From Bordetella parapertussis (GTDB taxonomy: Bacteria; Pseudomonadota; Gammaproteobacteria; Burkholderiales; JACQAP01): 34,478 bases of DNA. The translations under genes and the position numbers were made by a program. The first letter of the stretch is position 1. Every line of letters begins with the position of its first letter. The DNA lies in NCBI GenBank assembly GCA_945900965.1, contig CAMDKM010000038.1, forward strand, positions 1 to 34,478, given 5' to 3'. Below, in pieces: positions 20,043 through 32,023 of the stretch. The notes beneath the pieces are model-generated. The model searched no databases, was not told the origin of the DNA, and worked only from the letters and a program-made list of their open reading frames with translations.

Positions 20043-21212
20043 ATGTTCCTGACTCCCTTGTTCAAGCTGATGGCGGATAAGCAGGCATCCGATTTGTTCA
20101 TATCGGCCGGCGCTCCGGTATCGATCAAGATTCTCGGCACCATCATGCCGGTGAACCAGCAGATCATCGATCAGGATACCTCCCGCAAGGTCGCCTATGA
20201 ATTGATGAACGACAAGCAGATCAGGGAATTCGAGGAAACCCTGGAGATGAATTTCTCCTACGTGGTGCCCGACGCGGGGCGTTTCCGGGTCAATATTTTT
20301 CGCCAGAAAGGCGCGGTGGCCATGGTGGTTCGCCATTTGCGCATCGGTACTCCCGGTATCGAAAAACTCAAGCTGCCCCTGATCCTCAAGGATCTGGTCA
20401 TGGAAAAACGCGGATTTGTACTGGTTGTCGGCTCCACCGGCTCCGGCAAGTCCACCACCCTGGCTGCCATGATCGAGCACCGCAATGCGTTCAAGCCTGG
20501 TCATATCCTCACCATCGAAGACCCGATGGAATTTGTATTTCGTCCCGACAAATGCATCATCAACCAGCGCGAAGTCGGCACCGATACCCGAAGCTATGGT
20601 AACGCCCTGGTCAATGCCATGCGCGAGGCGCCGGATATGATGATGATCGGCGAAATCCGCGACAAGGAAACCCTGCAACATGCCATGCTCTATGCTCAGA
20701 CCGGACACCTCTGCATATCCACTCTGCACGCCAATAACAGCTACCACGCACTGAACCGTATCATCAATTTTTTCCCCCACGATGCGCGCACGTCCCTGCT
20801 TTCCGATCTCGCGATCAGCCTGCGCGCCATTATTTCGCAGCGCCTGGTCAAGGCCAACGACGGAACACAGGTGGCGGCCGTCGAAGTGATGCTCAACACC
20901 AAACACGTCTCCGAGCTGATCAAGTCCGGGGAAGTCGAACAGATACGCGAGGCCATGGAGCAGAGCCTCTCACCCGGGTCCAAGACTTTCGAACAGGCCT
21001 TGTTCGACCTTTACATGGCCGGCATGGTATCCAAGGACGAAGCGCTGAAGAACTCCGACTCGTCCACCAATCTTTCCTGGCTGATCAATAATTACGAGCA
21101 AAAAGCCTCAGGCAAAATCGGCGAAAGCCCCACCGGCCGGGTCATGGTCAAACCCGGCGGCAGTTATTCCTTTGACGAGATAAAATTAAACGTCGGTTCG
21201 GAAAAGAGCTGA
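20043..21212 (+). CDS. pilU: PilT/PilU-type twitching motility ATPase
   Basis: A 389-residue hexameric secretion-type ATPase that powers type IV pilus retraction. Visible are Walker A GSTGSGKST (130-138), the Asp box TIEDPMEF, Walker B with MMMIGEIRD, and the His box GHLCISTLHANNS. The N-terminus MFLTPLFKLMADKQASDLF and the C-terminal extension past 345 resemble PilU more than PilT. A GAGG sits about six bases before the ATG. No other pilus gene is near; it stands between dapD (57 bp) and dapE (33 bp), in the same direction, so it is probably transcribed with the diaminopimelate genes. Confidence 0.88.
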   Translation: MFLTPLFKLMADKQASDLFISAGAPVSIKILGTIMPVNQQIIDQDTSRKVAYELMNDKQIREFEETLEMNFSYVVPDAGRFRVNIFRQKGAVAMVVRHLRIGTPGIEKLKLPLILKDLVMEKRGFVLVVGSTGSGKSTTLAAMIEHRNAFKPGHILTIEDPMEFVFRPDKCIINQREVGTDTRSYGNALVNAMREAPDMMMIGEIRDKETLQHAMLYAQTGHLCISTLHANNSYHALNRIINFFPHDARTSLLSDLAISLRAIISQRLVKANDGTQVAAVEVMLNTKHVSELIKSGEVEQIREAMEQSLSPGSKTFEQALFDLYMAGMVSKDEALKNSDSSTNLSWLINNYEQKASGKIGESPTGRVMVKPGGSYSFDEIKLNVGSEKS

Positions 21213-23268
<2,056 letters not shown>

Positions 23269-24177
23269 GTTCTTCCGGTTCGGGCGCCGGAACGCCGCCT
23301 GCCCATTCCAGCAGTTCACCTATTTCCGATTCCTTGAGTTCTATCCAGGTTCCACGCTTGAGCCGCGGTGGCAGCGTAATCATGCCAAAGCGCACCCTCA
23401 TCAGACGACTGACCTGTATCCCGAGTGCTTCGAACATGCGTCGCACGATCCGGTTGCGGCCCTCCTTGAGGATCAGGTGATACCAGCGATTGCGCCCTTC
23501 GCCGCCGCGTTCTTCCAGAGCCTCGAATTTCGCTTCGCCGTCGGAAAGCACCACGCCTTTTTTCAACTCGGCCATATGGGCGGGAGAAAGCACACCGAAC
23601 AGACGTACCGCGTACTCTCGTTCCACTTCGAAACGCGGATGCATCAAACGGTTCGCCAATTCTCCGGAAGTCGTGAAAAGCAACAGCCCTCCCGTGTTGA
23701 AATCCAGCCTTCCCACTGCCAGCCACTTCGCGCTGCGGATCACCGGCAATTTCTCAAACACGCTCGGCCGCCCCTGGGGATCGTCACGACTGACGATTTC
23801 GCCTTCCGGTTTGTGATACAGAATGACTCGCGGCAGCCGAGTCGTTACTTGAAATTTGATCTGGCGACGGCCGACCTGAATCAGATCGTCGGTTGTCACA
23901 CGCGTACCGATGGTGGCCGGCTCGCCGTTGACCTTTACCTTGCCGGCCTTGATGTATTCTTCCATGACACGGCGCGAGCCCAGTCCGGCTTGGGCCAACA
24001 CCTTCTGCAGTTTCTGCGATCTGGGCGCCGTAGTACTGGCGCTGGCACGGGCCGGCTCTCCAGGCAGGCGGACGGCAACCGGTTTCTTGCGCACTTTTTT
24101 TGCCACGCCCGGCGCACTCTTGGGCATCCGGCGCGGCGACATGCGTCGCTTGGTGGATTCGGCCGGAGAATCCGCCA

Positions 24178-24774
24178 TCAGGCCGGTCTCCGTTCGATCA
24201 TCGCCTGGGCGAGTGTGCCGCTGTCCACGTGTTCAAGCTCGCCGCCGACAGGAAGGCCGCGGGCGATGCGGCTGACCTTCATACCGCGTGCGCCGAGCAG
24301 TTCGCCAACGTAATGCGCGGTTGCCGCGCCTTCGGCGGTAAAGTTGGTTGCCAAAATAGTTTCCTTTACGACGCCGTCGATCGCGCGTTTGACCAAACGG
24401 TCCAGGTGAATGTCCTTGGGCCCAATACCATCCAAGGGCGAGAGTTTTCCCATCAGTACAAAATACAGCCCGGAATAGGACTGGGATTGTTCCATCATCA
24501 GCAAATCCGCCGGAGACTCCACCACGCAGAGCAAAGCCGGATCGCGACGGGCGGAGCGGCATAACTCGCACACCGCCTGCTCGGTGAAATTGTTGCAGCG
24601 TTCACAGTGGTGAATTTTTTCCAGAGCATGATCCAAGGCGCGCTGCAACCGTCCCGCCCCAGTCCGATCACGCTGCAAGAGGTGATAGGCCATTCTTTGG
24701 GCCGACTTGGGGCCCACGCCCGGCAGGCAGCGTAAGGATTCAATCAGTTCTTCTAGGCTGGAAGCGGTCTTCAT
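24178..24774 (-). CDS. recR: Recombination protein RecR
   Basis: A 198-residue recombination mediator that acts with RecF/RecO in loading RecA at gaps. Order: helix-hairpin-helix [18 protein letters not shown] (about 16-33), a four-Cys zinc finger (Cys57, 60, 69, 72), then a Toprim domain (from about 80, VVESPADLL, with [13 protein letters not shown]). It follows ybaB in the conserved dnaX-ybaB-recR order, but here with 111 bp of heptamer repeats between them. No Shine-Dalgarno is evident next to those repeats. Confidence 0.96.
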   Translation of the reverse strand: MKTASSLEELIESLRCLPGVGPKSAQRMAYHLLQRDRTGAGRLQRALDHALEKIHHCERCNNFTEQAVCELCRSARRDPALLCVVESPADLLMMEQSQSYSGLYFVLMGKLSPLDGIGPKDIHLDRLVKRAIDGVVKETILATNFTAEGAATAHYVGELLGARGMKVSRIARGLPVGGELEHVDSGTLAQAMIERRPA

Positions 24775-24780
24775 AAATAC

Positions 24781-24878
24781 AGTGACGAGTTACGAGTGAC
24801 AAGCGACGAGTGGAAAAGCCCGCTAGTCTGTAGCGTCCCGTCACTCGTCACACGTCACTTGTTGCTAGTCACTCGTCA
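24781..24878. repeat. Inverted arrays of 7-bp repeats between ybaB and recR
   Basis: Five heptamers of the AGTGACG type run at 24781-24815. Six of the inverse form, CTCGTCA type, run at 24837-24878. Units differ by one or two bases but keep the 7-bp period, and the two arrays together could fold into a long imperfect hairpin. They fill most of the ybaB-recR gap inside an operon. Confidence 0.7.
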
Positions 24879-24885
24879 TCGATTT

Positions 24886-25212
24886 TCAAAACGGTAATTT
24901 CATTCCAGGCGGCAAACCGAAACCGGAGGTCAGTCCGCCCATTTTCTCCTGAGTGGCTGATTCGACGCGCCGCACTGCGTCATTCACCGCCGCCGCGATA
25001 AGGTCTTCGAGCATGTCCTTGTCGTCGGTCATCAAGCTGGGGTCGATGATGACCCGTTTGACGTCATGGCGTCCCGTCATCGTCACCTTCACCATCCCGG
25101 CGCCGGACTGGCCCTCAACTTCCATGAGGGCAATTTCTTCCTGCGCTTTTTTCAGGTTGTCCTGCATCTGCTGGGCTTGCTTCATCAGCCCGGCCAACTG
25201 TCCCTTCATCAT
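24886..25212 (-). CDS. ybaB: YbaB/EbfC nucleoid-associated protein
   Basis: A 108-residue dimeric DNA-binding protein usually encoded between dnaX and recR, thought to shape the nucleoid. The family pattern is seen: [16 protein letters not shown] helix, then a beta core ([16 protein letters not shown]), and a final helix with [12 protein letters not shown]. Start ATG 25212 overlaps the dnaX stop (ATGA); a second ATG follows immediately. Confidence 0.94.
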   Translation of the reverse strand: MMKGQLAGLMKQAQQMQDNLKKAQEEIALMEVEGQSGAGMVKVTMTGRHDVKRVIIDPSLMTDDKDMLEDLIAAAVNDAVRRVESATQEKMGGLTSGFGLPPGMKLPF

Positions 25213-26807
25213 AGCTGCTCTCCCCCTATTCCATGCGGCTTAATCGAAGAATCCTTGATCCTGGCGTCGAAGGTTTCCACCAGTTCACGCACAAAAGGAT
25301 CGGCGTCTATGGACTCGATGGCCGCCGCCATTTGCACCTGCTTGTCCCTGTCGTTCAGTTTTGCCGGGCTGTTCAGCACCGCTCCGATCGAAACCGACAA
25401 GCGCAAGCGACTGCCGAAATGTTCCTCGAGCGCGGCTTGAAGTTTATCGACATAATTTTTTTCGACCAGATGCTTATGGGCATCGGAAATGGTCAACGCC
25501 AGGCGCTCGCCCTGCAATTCCTGAAACTGGCAATGATCGGCCAGCATGCGCGCCATGCCGCCGATTTTCAAACGCATCATCAGATCCCGCCAGTTGGACA
25601 ATTGGGTTTCGACGGACCCGGTCTGAGTCTGCATCGGTGCAGCTCGCGATTCCTTTGGTTCTTGCGTCTGCGGCACGGGTGCGCTGCGCGCCGGGCTCGG
25701 ACGTGTCGGGGCATCACCCTGCGGCTCCTCGAGTCGAAAAGTCAGCATGCGCATCAGCGTCATGGTGAATCCGGCGAATTCATCCGGGGCCAGGCCCATG
25801 TCGCGACGACCAAGAATGGCAATCTGGTAATAAAGCTGCACGTCTTCCGGAGTAAAAATTCCAGACAACTCCCGCAACACCTCGCGTTCCGGGTCATCCT
25901 CCGCCAGCGCTTCAGGCACGGACTGCAGGAGCGCAATGCGGTGAACAAGCGTTGCCAGCTCTTGCAGGGCGGCGTCGAAAGACAGGCTCCTTGCGGCCAT
26001 GTTTTCAGCCTCGTTGAACATGGCCCGGCCATCGCCGCGCGCCAGCGCCTTGAGGATCTCGAACAGATATCGCCGATCCACTACGCCCAGCATGTCGCGA
26101 ACCGGAATCTCTTCGACTTTGCCGGCACCATGGGCAATCGCCTGGTCAAGCAATGACAAGGCATCGCGCAGGCTGCCTTCGGCGGCCCTCGCCAGCAGGG
26201 CCAGGGCCGCCGCTTCGAAATTGACGCCTTCGGCTGCGAGAATATGCTCCAGTTGGGTGCGGATCTGGCCCGGTGGAATCTGTTTGAGATTGAATTGCAG
26301 GCAACGCGACAACACGGTCACCGGCACTTTTTGCGGATCGGTGGTGGCCAGAATAAATTTCACATGGCCTGGCGGTTCTTCCAGGGTTTTGAGCATGGCA
26401 TTAAACGCCGAGCGCGAGAGCATATGCACTTCGTCGATGATGTAGACCTTGAAGCGCCCGGCACTGGGCGCATACAACGCGCCTTCCAACAATTCGCGCA
26501 TGGCATCGACCTGGGTATTGGATGCCGCGTCCAGTTCCAGCAGGTCGACGAAGCGGCCAGCATCGATTTGTGTGCAGGCAGAACATTTGCCGCAAGGTGT
26601 GGCCGACACACCGGTTTCGCAGTTAAGTGCCTTGGCGACAATTCGTGCAAGCGTGGTCTTTCCCACGCCGCGAGTACCGGTAAACAGATAGGCGTGATGC
26701 AGGCGATTCTGGGTCAGCGCATTGGTTAGCGCCTTGACCACATGTTCCTGGCCGACCAGTTCGCCAAACGTCCTGGGGCGCCATTTGCGTGCCAGTGCGA
26801 GTGTCAC
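25209..26807 (-). CDS. dnaX: DNA polymerase III subunits gamma and tau
   Basis: The clamp-loader ATPase of the replicative polymerase. From GTG 26807 it has 532 residues: Walker [10 protein letters not shown] (44-52), a zinc site with Cys63, 72, 75 and 78 ([10 protein letters not shown]), the DEVHMLS Walker B, the sensor SRCLQFNLK, a Pro-rich linker near 365-390 and a C-terminal tau domain that would bind the polymerase. GTG 26807 has AAGG five bases upstream and gives the family start ahead of LARKWRP; a TTG six codons upstream is an alternative. It leads ybaB, recR and rluB. Confidence 0.95.
   Translation of the reverse strand: MTLALARKWRPRTFGELVGQEHVVKALTNALTQNRLHHAYLFTGTRGVGKTTLARIVAKALNCETGVSATPCGKCSACTQIDAGRFVDLLELDAASNTQVDAMRELLEGALYAPSAGRFKVYIIDEVHMLSRSAFNAMLKTLEEPPGHVKFILATTDPQKVPVTVLSRCLQFNLKQIPPGQIRTQLEHILAAEGVNFEAAALALLARAAEGSLRDALSLLDQAIAHGAGKVEEIPVRDMLGVVDRRYLFEILKALARGDGRAMFNEAENMAARSLSFDAALQELATLVHRIALLQSVPEALAEDDPEREVLRELSGIFTPEDVQLYYQIAILGRRDMGLAPDEFAGFTMTLMRMLTFRLEEPQGDAPTRPSPARSAPVPQTQEPKESRAAPMQTQTGSVETQLSNWRDLMMRLKIGGMARMLADHCQFQELQGERLALTISDAHKHLVEKNYVDKLQAALEEHFGSRLRLSVSIGAVLNSPAKLNDRDKQVQMAAAIESIDADPFVRELVETFDARIKDSSIKPHGIGGEQL
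25456..25462 (-). other. Run of seven A with nearby out-of-frame stop in dnaX
   Basis: On the coding strand the codons GAA AAA AAT (about residues 448-450) contain A-AAA-AAT, a pattern of the slippery type. A shift of -1 there would reach TAA four codons later, giving a product of about 450 residues that lacks the end of tau. No Shine-Dalgarno-like stimulator or clear downstream stem was seen, so programmed shifting is only a possibility. Confidence 0.25.
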
Positions 26808-26890
26808 TTTAGCCTTGGGACCCAAAGATGGTCGGTGGAGGGACCGCGCGGATGCAGAGCGAAAGATCGGCGGGAGACGCGGTACCCCTT

Positions 26891-26932
26891 ACGCCTATCG
26901 CCTCACGCCTCACGCCTATCGCCTCGTGCCTC
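26891..26932. repeat. Heptamer repeats between dnaX and ffs
   Basis: Six tandem 7-mers of the pattern (A/T/G)(C/T)GCCT(A/C) follow without gaps. A 14-bp block, ACGCCTATCGCCTC, occurs twice, 21 bp apart. They lie downstream of the ffs 3' end and upstream of the dnaX start. Confidence 0.75.
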
Positions 26933-26943
26933 ACCATGTATAA

Positions 26944-27043
26944 GGGTGGCGAGCCTTGCCCCCGGCACTTGCAGAGAATAGCTGTGGCTGCTTCCTTCCG
27001 GACCTGACCAGATTCACTACCATGCAATGCGGGGAGGCCCGCC
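26944..27043 (-). ncRNA. ffs: 4.5S / small signal recognition particle RNA
   Basis: The RNA that pairs with Ffh to target proteins to the membrane. On the minus strand the invariant apical region GGTCAGGTCCGGAAGGAAGC is present, with its GGAA tetraloop and the asymmetric loops that Ffh binds. The ends can pair, 5' GGCGGGCCT with 3' AGGCTCGCC. The size is about 100 nt, somewhat shorter than the E. coli RNA. A weak -10 (TAGATT, 27055-27050) precedes it, but the -35 region is made of heptamer repeats. No T-run terminator follows. Ends are estimated from pairing. Confidence 0.94.
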
Positions 27044-27054
27044 ATTGAAAATCT

Positions 27055-27089
27055 AGGGACGAGGGGCGAGGGACGAGGGACGAGGGGAA
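27055..27089. repeat. Heptamer repeats upstream of ffs
   Basis: Four units of AGGG(A/G)CG and a fifth diverged one (AGGGGAA) run without gaps directly upstream of the ffs 5' end, where promoter elements would be expected. A further looser run with 7-bp spacing (CTCACTC-like units, about 27127-27147) reaches the fumarase stop codon. Confidence 0.72.
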
Positions 27090-27141
27090 ATCGCGTCGCG
27101 ATGCGGCGAATGCCCTCTCCTGCCTTCTCACTCTTGACTCC

Positions 27142-28677
27142 TCACGCCGTTGTAACTGGAATCTTGCCGATCTTTGCCTGCCATTCACGAGGCCCGGTCT
27201 GATGCACCGAGGTTCCATTGGCATCCACAGCAACCGTCACCGGCATGTCCCGCACTTCGAATTCATAAATGGCTTCCATGCCCAGATCGGCGAAGGCCAC
27301 CACACGCGAAGATTTAATGGCCTTGGACACCAGATAGGCCGCGCCACCCACCGCCATCAGATAGACGGCCCGGTGTTTGCGAATCGCCTCGATTCCCGCC
27401 GGCCCGCGTTCGGCCTTGCCGATCATGCCGAGCAGTCCGGTCTTGGAGAGCATCATCTCGGTAAACTTATCCATTCGCGTCGCGGTCGTTGGACCGGCCG
27501 GGCCGACCACTTCATCGCGCACGGGATCGACCGGGCCCACGTAATAGATGAATCGATTGCGAAAATCCACCCCGTCCGGCAGTGCTTCGCCTTTGGCAAA
27601 CAGATCCTGAATGCGCTTGTGTGCCGCGTCGCGCCCGGTCAGGATCTTGCCATTGAGCAACAGTGTCTCGCCGGGTTTCCAGCCGGCAATTTCTTCGCGC
27701 GTGACCTTGGACAACTCCACCCGTCGCGAGCCTGCCGCCGGCGCCCAGCGCACATCCGGCCACTCATCCAGCCGTGGCGGTTCCAAGCGTGCCGGACCGC
27801 TGCCGTCCAGCTTGAAATGAACATGCCGGGTTGCCGCGCAATTGGGAATAATTGCGATGGGCAGCGAAGCTGCGTGGGTCGGATAGTCCAGAATCTTGAC
27901 GTCGAGCACGGTGGTGAGCCCACCCAACCCCTGCGCGCCGATGCCCAGCGCATTGACCTTGTCGCAGATTTCGATGCGCAGTTCCTCGATTCGATTCTTC
28001 GGGCCGCGCTGTTTCAGATCCGCCATGTCGATCGGATCCATCAGCGATTCCTTGGCCAGCACCATAGCCTTCTCGGCACTGCCGCCAATGCCGATGCCGA
28101 GCATGCCAGGCGGGCACCAGCCGGCCCCCATCGAAGGAACGATTTTAACCACCCAATCCACGATGCTGTCCGAGGGATTGAGCATCACGAACTTCGCCTT
28201 ATTTTCCGAGCCCCCGCCTTTGGCGGCAATCCGGACATCGATACCATCGCCAGGAACCAGCTCCATGTGGATCACGGCCGGGGTGTTGTCCCGGGTATTC
28301 TTTCGGCCGCCAGCCGGGTCGGCAACAATCGAGGCGCGCAATTTATTATCCGGGTGCTGGTAGGCGCGGCGTACACCTTCGTTCACCATGTCCGTCAGGC
28401 TCATGGTCGCACCGCCCCACCGCACGTCCATGCCGATACGAAGGAAAGCCACCACGATCCCGGTATCCTGGCACATCGGACGTTTGCCCTCGGCCGACAT
28501 GCGCGAGTTGGTCAGAATCTGCGCAATGGCATCGCGTGCCGGTGCGGATTGCTCCTGCTCATAGGCGCGCGCGAGCGCCTTGATGTAATCCATCGGGTGA
28601 TAGTAGGAAATGTACTGCAGCGCGTCGGCCACGCTGTCGATCAGATCTTGTTGGCGGATAACGGTCATTGGAGGCAT
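27142..28677 (-). CDS. fumA: Class I (iron-sulfur) fumarate hydratase
   Basis: Interconverts fumarate and malate in the TCA cycle, using an oxygen-sensitive 4Fe-4S cluster. In 511 residues the alpha-type domain carries the three cluster Cys: Cys69 in PMCQDTG, Cys188 in GWCPPG and Cys280 in PNCAATRH. The beta-type domain follows from about 320, with GPTTATRMDKF. This is the fused single-chain form. It begins 18 bp after the YqhA-family gene, probably in one transcript. ATG 28677 is used; an ATG three codons later (MTVIRQQ) is equally possible, as neither has a clear ribosome binding site. Confidence 0.94.
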   Translation of the reverse strand: MPPMTVIRQQDLIDSVADALQYISYYHPMDYIKALARAYEQEQSAPARDAIAQILTNSRMSAEGKRPMCQDTGIVVAFLRIGMDVRWGGATMSLTDMVNEGVRRAYQHPDNKLRASIVADPAGGRKNTRDNTPAVIHMELVPGDGIDVRIAAKGGGSENKAKFVMLNPSDSIVDWVVKIVPSMGAGWCPPGMLGIGIGGSAEKAMVLAKESLMDPIDMADLKQRGPKNRIEELRIEICDKVNALGIGAQGLGGLTTVLDVKILDYPTHAASLPIAIIPNCAATRHVHFKLDGSGPARLEPPRLDEWPDVRWAPAAGSRRVELSKVTREEIAGWKPGETLLLNGKILTGRDAAHKRIQDLFAKGEALPDGVDFRNRFIYYVGPVDPVRDEVVGPAGPTTATRMDKFTEMMLSKTGLLGMIGKAERGPAGIEAIRKHRAVYLMAVGGAAYLVSKAIKSSRVVAFADLGMEAIYEFEVRDMPVTVAVDANGTSVHQTGPREWQAKIGKIPVTTA

Positions 28678-28695
28678 TGCGGAATAAGCGGCGGG

Positions 28696-29229
28696 TTAAT
28701 GTGCCGCGGGCGCCGTAGCGGCCATGCGGTCAGTATACGCCATGGCCAATGCGGAGAACACGAAAGTCAGGTGAATGACAACCTGCCACATGATCGTGTC
28801 GCTCGCGATTTGCGAGGCATTGATAAAGGTTTTCAGAAGGTGGATGGAGGAAATGCCGATCAGCGCCATCGCCAGTTTGACCTTCAATACCCCGGCATTG
28901 ACGTGGGAGAGCCATTCCGGCTCATCGGGGTGCCCTTCCAGATTGAGCTTGGAGACAAAGGTTTCGTAACCACCGACAATCACCATAATCAACAGATTGG
29001 CAATCATGACCACGTCGATCAGTCCCAGCACCAGCAGCATGATGTCCGTCGCGGACAGCCCGTGAACCCTGGAGACCAGTTGCCAGAGTTCCTCCATGAA
29101 GTGATAGACGTAGACAGTCTGGGCGATGATTAGCCCCAGATAAAGTGGCGCCTGCAGCCAGCGGCTCCAGAAAATCAATCCCGCCAGGGCGACCTGCGAG
29201 CGGCTATCGTTGCGAGCGTGTTTCATCAT
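28696..29229 (-). CDS. YqhA-family (UPF0114) inner membrane protein
   Basis: A 177-residue integral membrane protein of the family that includes E. coli YqhA; its biochemical role is not established. Four hydrophobic segments are seen at about 26-42, 61-86, 116-133 and 145-165. The motif [10 protein letters not shown] (about 86-95) and the [21 protein letters not shown] stretch are family-typical. It is the first gene of a pair with fumarase and diverges from acs. GAGACAGG lies just upstream of the first of two adjacent ATG codons. Confidence 0.85.
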   Translation of the reverse strand: MMKHARNDSRSQVALAGLIFWSRWLQAPLYLGLIIAQTVYVYHFMEELWQLVSRVHGLSATDIMLLVLGLIDVVMIANLLIMVIVGGYETFVSKLNLEGHPDEPEWLSHVNAGVLKVKLAMALIGISSIHLLKTFINASQIASDTIMWQVVIHLTFVFSALAMAYTDRMAATAPAAH

Positions 29230-29300
29230 GCCTGTCTCGAAGAAAAGCTGAAAAATAAGGGGCGAATTTTACACTAGCCGCCATGCGACGCGATCCCTGC

Positions 29301-29328
29301 GGTCAATGGCAATCGTTGTGTTTATAAT
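29301..29328 (+). promoter_or_regulatory. Candidate acs promoter
   Basis: TATAAT at 29323-29328, about 51 bp before the acs start, with a weak -35 candidate GGTCAA (29301-29306) and 16-bp spacing. A poor -35 would fit a promoter that needs an activator, as acs promoters often do; no operator was identified. Confidence 0.4.
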
Positions 29329-29379
29329 CCGCCGCAAGCCGTTGGCGCATCCAACAAGAACAATTTTCAGGAGACAGGC

Positions 29380-31344
<1,965 letters not shown>

Positions 31345-31521
31345 TGCTGAAGTTCCCCACGGACATAAGGACATAAAAGGGCCGCGCATCTCGTTCAGAC
31401 CATAGGGGGTGACGTGGGAGAGGCAATAGGAAAGTTCAGAACCTGCGAATAACCCTGGAAGAAAACAGTTGCTCTGTCGTGCGGTTTTAAAGTTGAAATA
31501 CCTATTGGCGTACGGGACCGA

Positions 31522-31812
31522 TCAAGCACGTACGTCCCGCTTGTAGGGAAAAACCGACGGCCCGGTCTCCTCTATCCCTTCACTCATTTCAGCCAGACCC
31601 CACATCAATTTGCGGGTTTCCCGGCAATTTTTTGTCGGGATTATCTCTATCCTGAATCCCATTCGAGTGCCGCATTCTTGGCACGTGCACATGGGTGCAA
31701 AACACAAGCAGACCACCTGGAAACAACGTTTATGGGCGGTCGCGCATCTGACGTGAGTTCTTAGGCCGTCACCCAATCGGGGGATCGTTGATTCGACGAA
31801 GGAGCTTACCAA
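31522..31812 (-). CDS. Doubtful Cys-rich open frame in the acs-smORF gap
   Basis: A 96-residue open frame opposite the leader of the small membrane ORF. It has a Cys cluster (CLCFAPMCTCQECGTRMGF) that recalls a zinc ribbon, then a hydrophilic tail. No ribosome binding site, partner or family is recognised, and it covers the region that should hold the promoter and Shine-Dalgarno of the next gene. It may be chance or a remnant. The rest of 31345-31811 holds only a 6-bp inverted repeat, CGGGAC/GTCCCG (31513-31539). Confidence 0.2.
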   Translation of the reverse strand: MVSSFVESTIPRLGDGLRTHVRCATAHKRCFQVVCLCFAPMCTCQECGTRMGFRIEIIPTKNCRETRKLMWGLAEMSEGIEETGPSVFPYKRDVRA

Positions 31813-31934
31813 TGGCGTTCACAGTTGTTATGGCTATGCTCATGCTGAATTTGTCAATGCCGGTGATGCTGCCGCTTTTAGGTTGCTGCCTCATCATCCT
31901 GCTGACCATTGTGTTCGACGATATATACGGCTGA
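31812..31934 (+). CDS. Small membrane protein, 40 residues
   Basis: An ATG at 31812 preceded by GAAGGAGCTTACCA, an excellent Shine-Dalgarno with about seven-base spacing, opens a 40-codon frame ending TGA at 31932-31934. The product is almost entirely hydrophobic: Met/Leu/Val-rich from residue 5 to 35, with a Gly-Cys-Cys in the middle (24-26) and an acidic end, FDDIYG. That is the shape of a single-pass (or hairpin) membrane microprotein. It could also be read as a short leader peptide for the lipoprotein gene 90 bp downstream. I recognise no family. Confidence 0.6.
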   Translation: MAFTVVMAMLMLNLSMPVMLPLLGCCLIILLTIVFDDIYG

Positions 31935-32023
31935 TTCTGAAAGCACTCGATCGTGTCAGGTCCATTTCCACTGAGATTACCCGTCAAATTGACCACCTTA
32001 TTGCAGCTCAACAAGGACACCCC

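Noticed and set aside
27202-29133. 643-residue open frame opposite fumarase and the YqhA-family gene
   Set aside because: It lies antisense to two well-supported genes, is His/Gly-rich in the manner of a shadow frame in GC-rich DNA, and has no domain or ribosome binding site.
31345-31520. Intrinsic terminator after acs
   Set aside because: No stem followed by a T-run was found; the only inverted repeat in the area lacks a T-tail.
31883-32023. Earlier in-frame start for the repeat lipoprotein
   Set aside because: It would put 47 hydrophilic residues before the lipoprotein signal peptide and overlaps the small membrane ORF; ATG 32024 has its own ribosome binding site.
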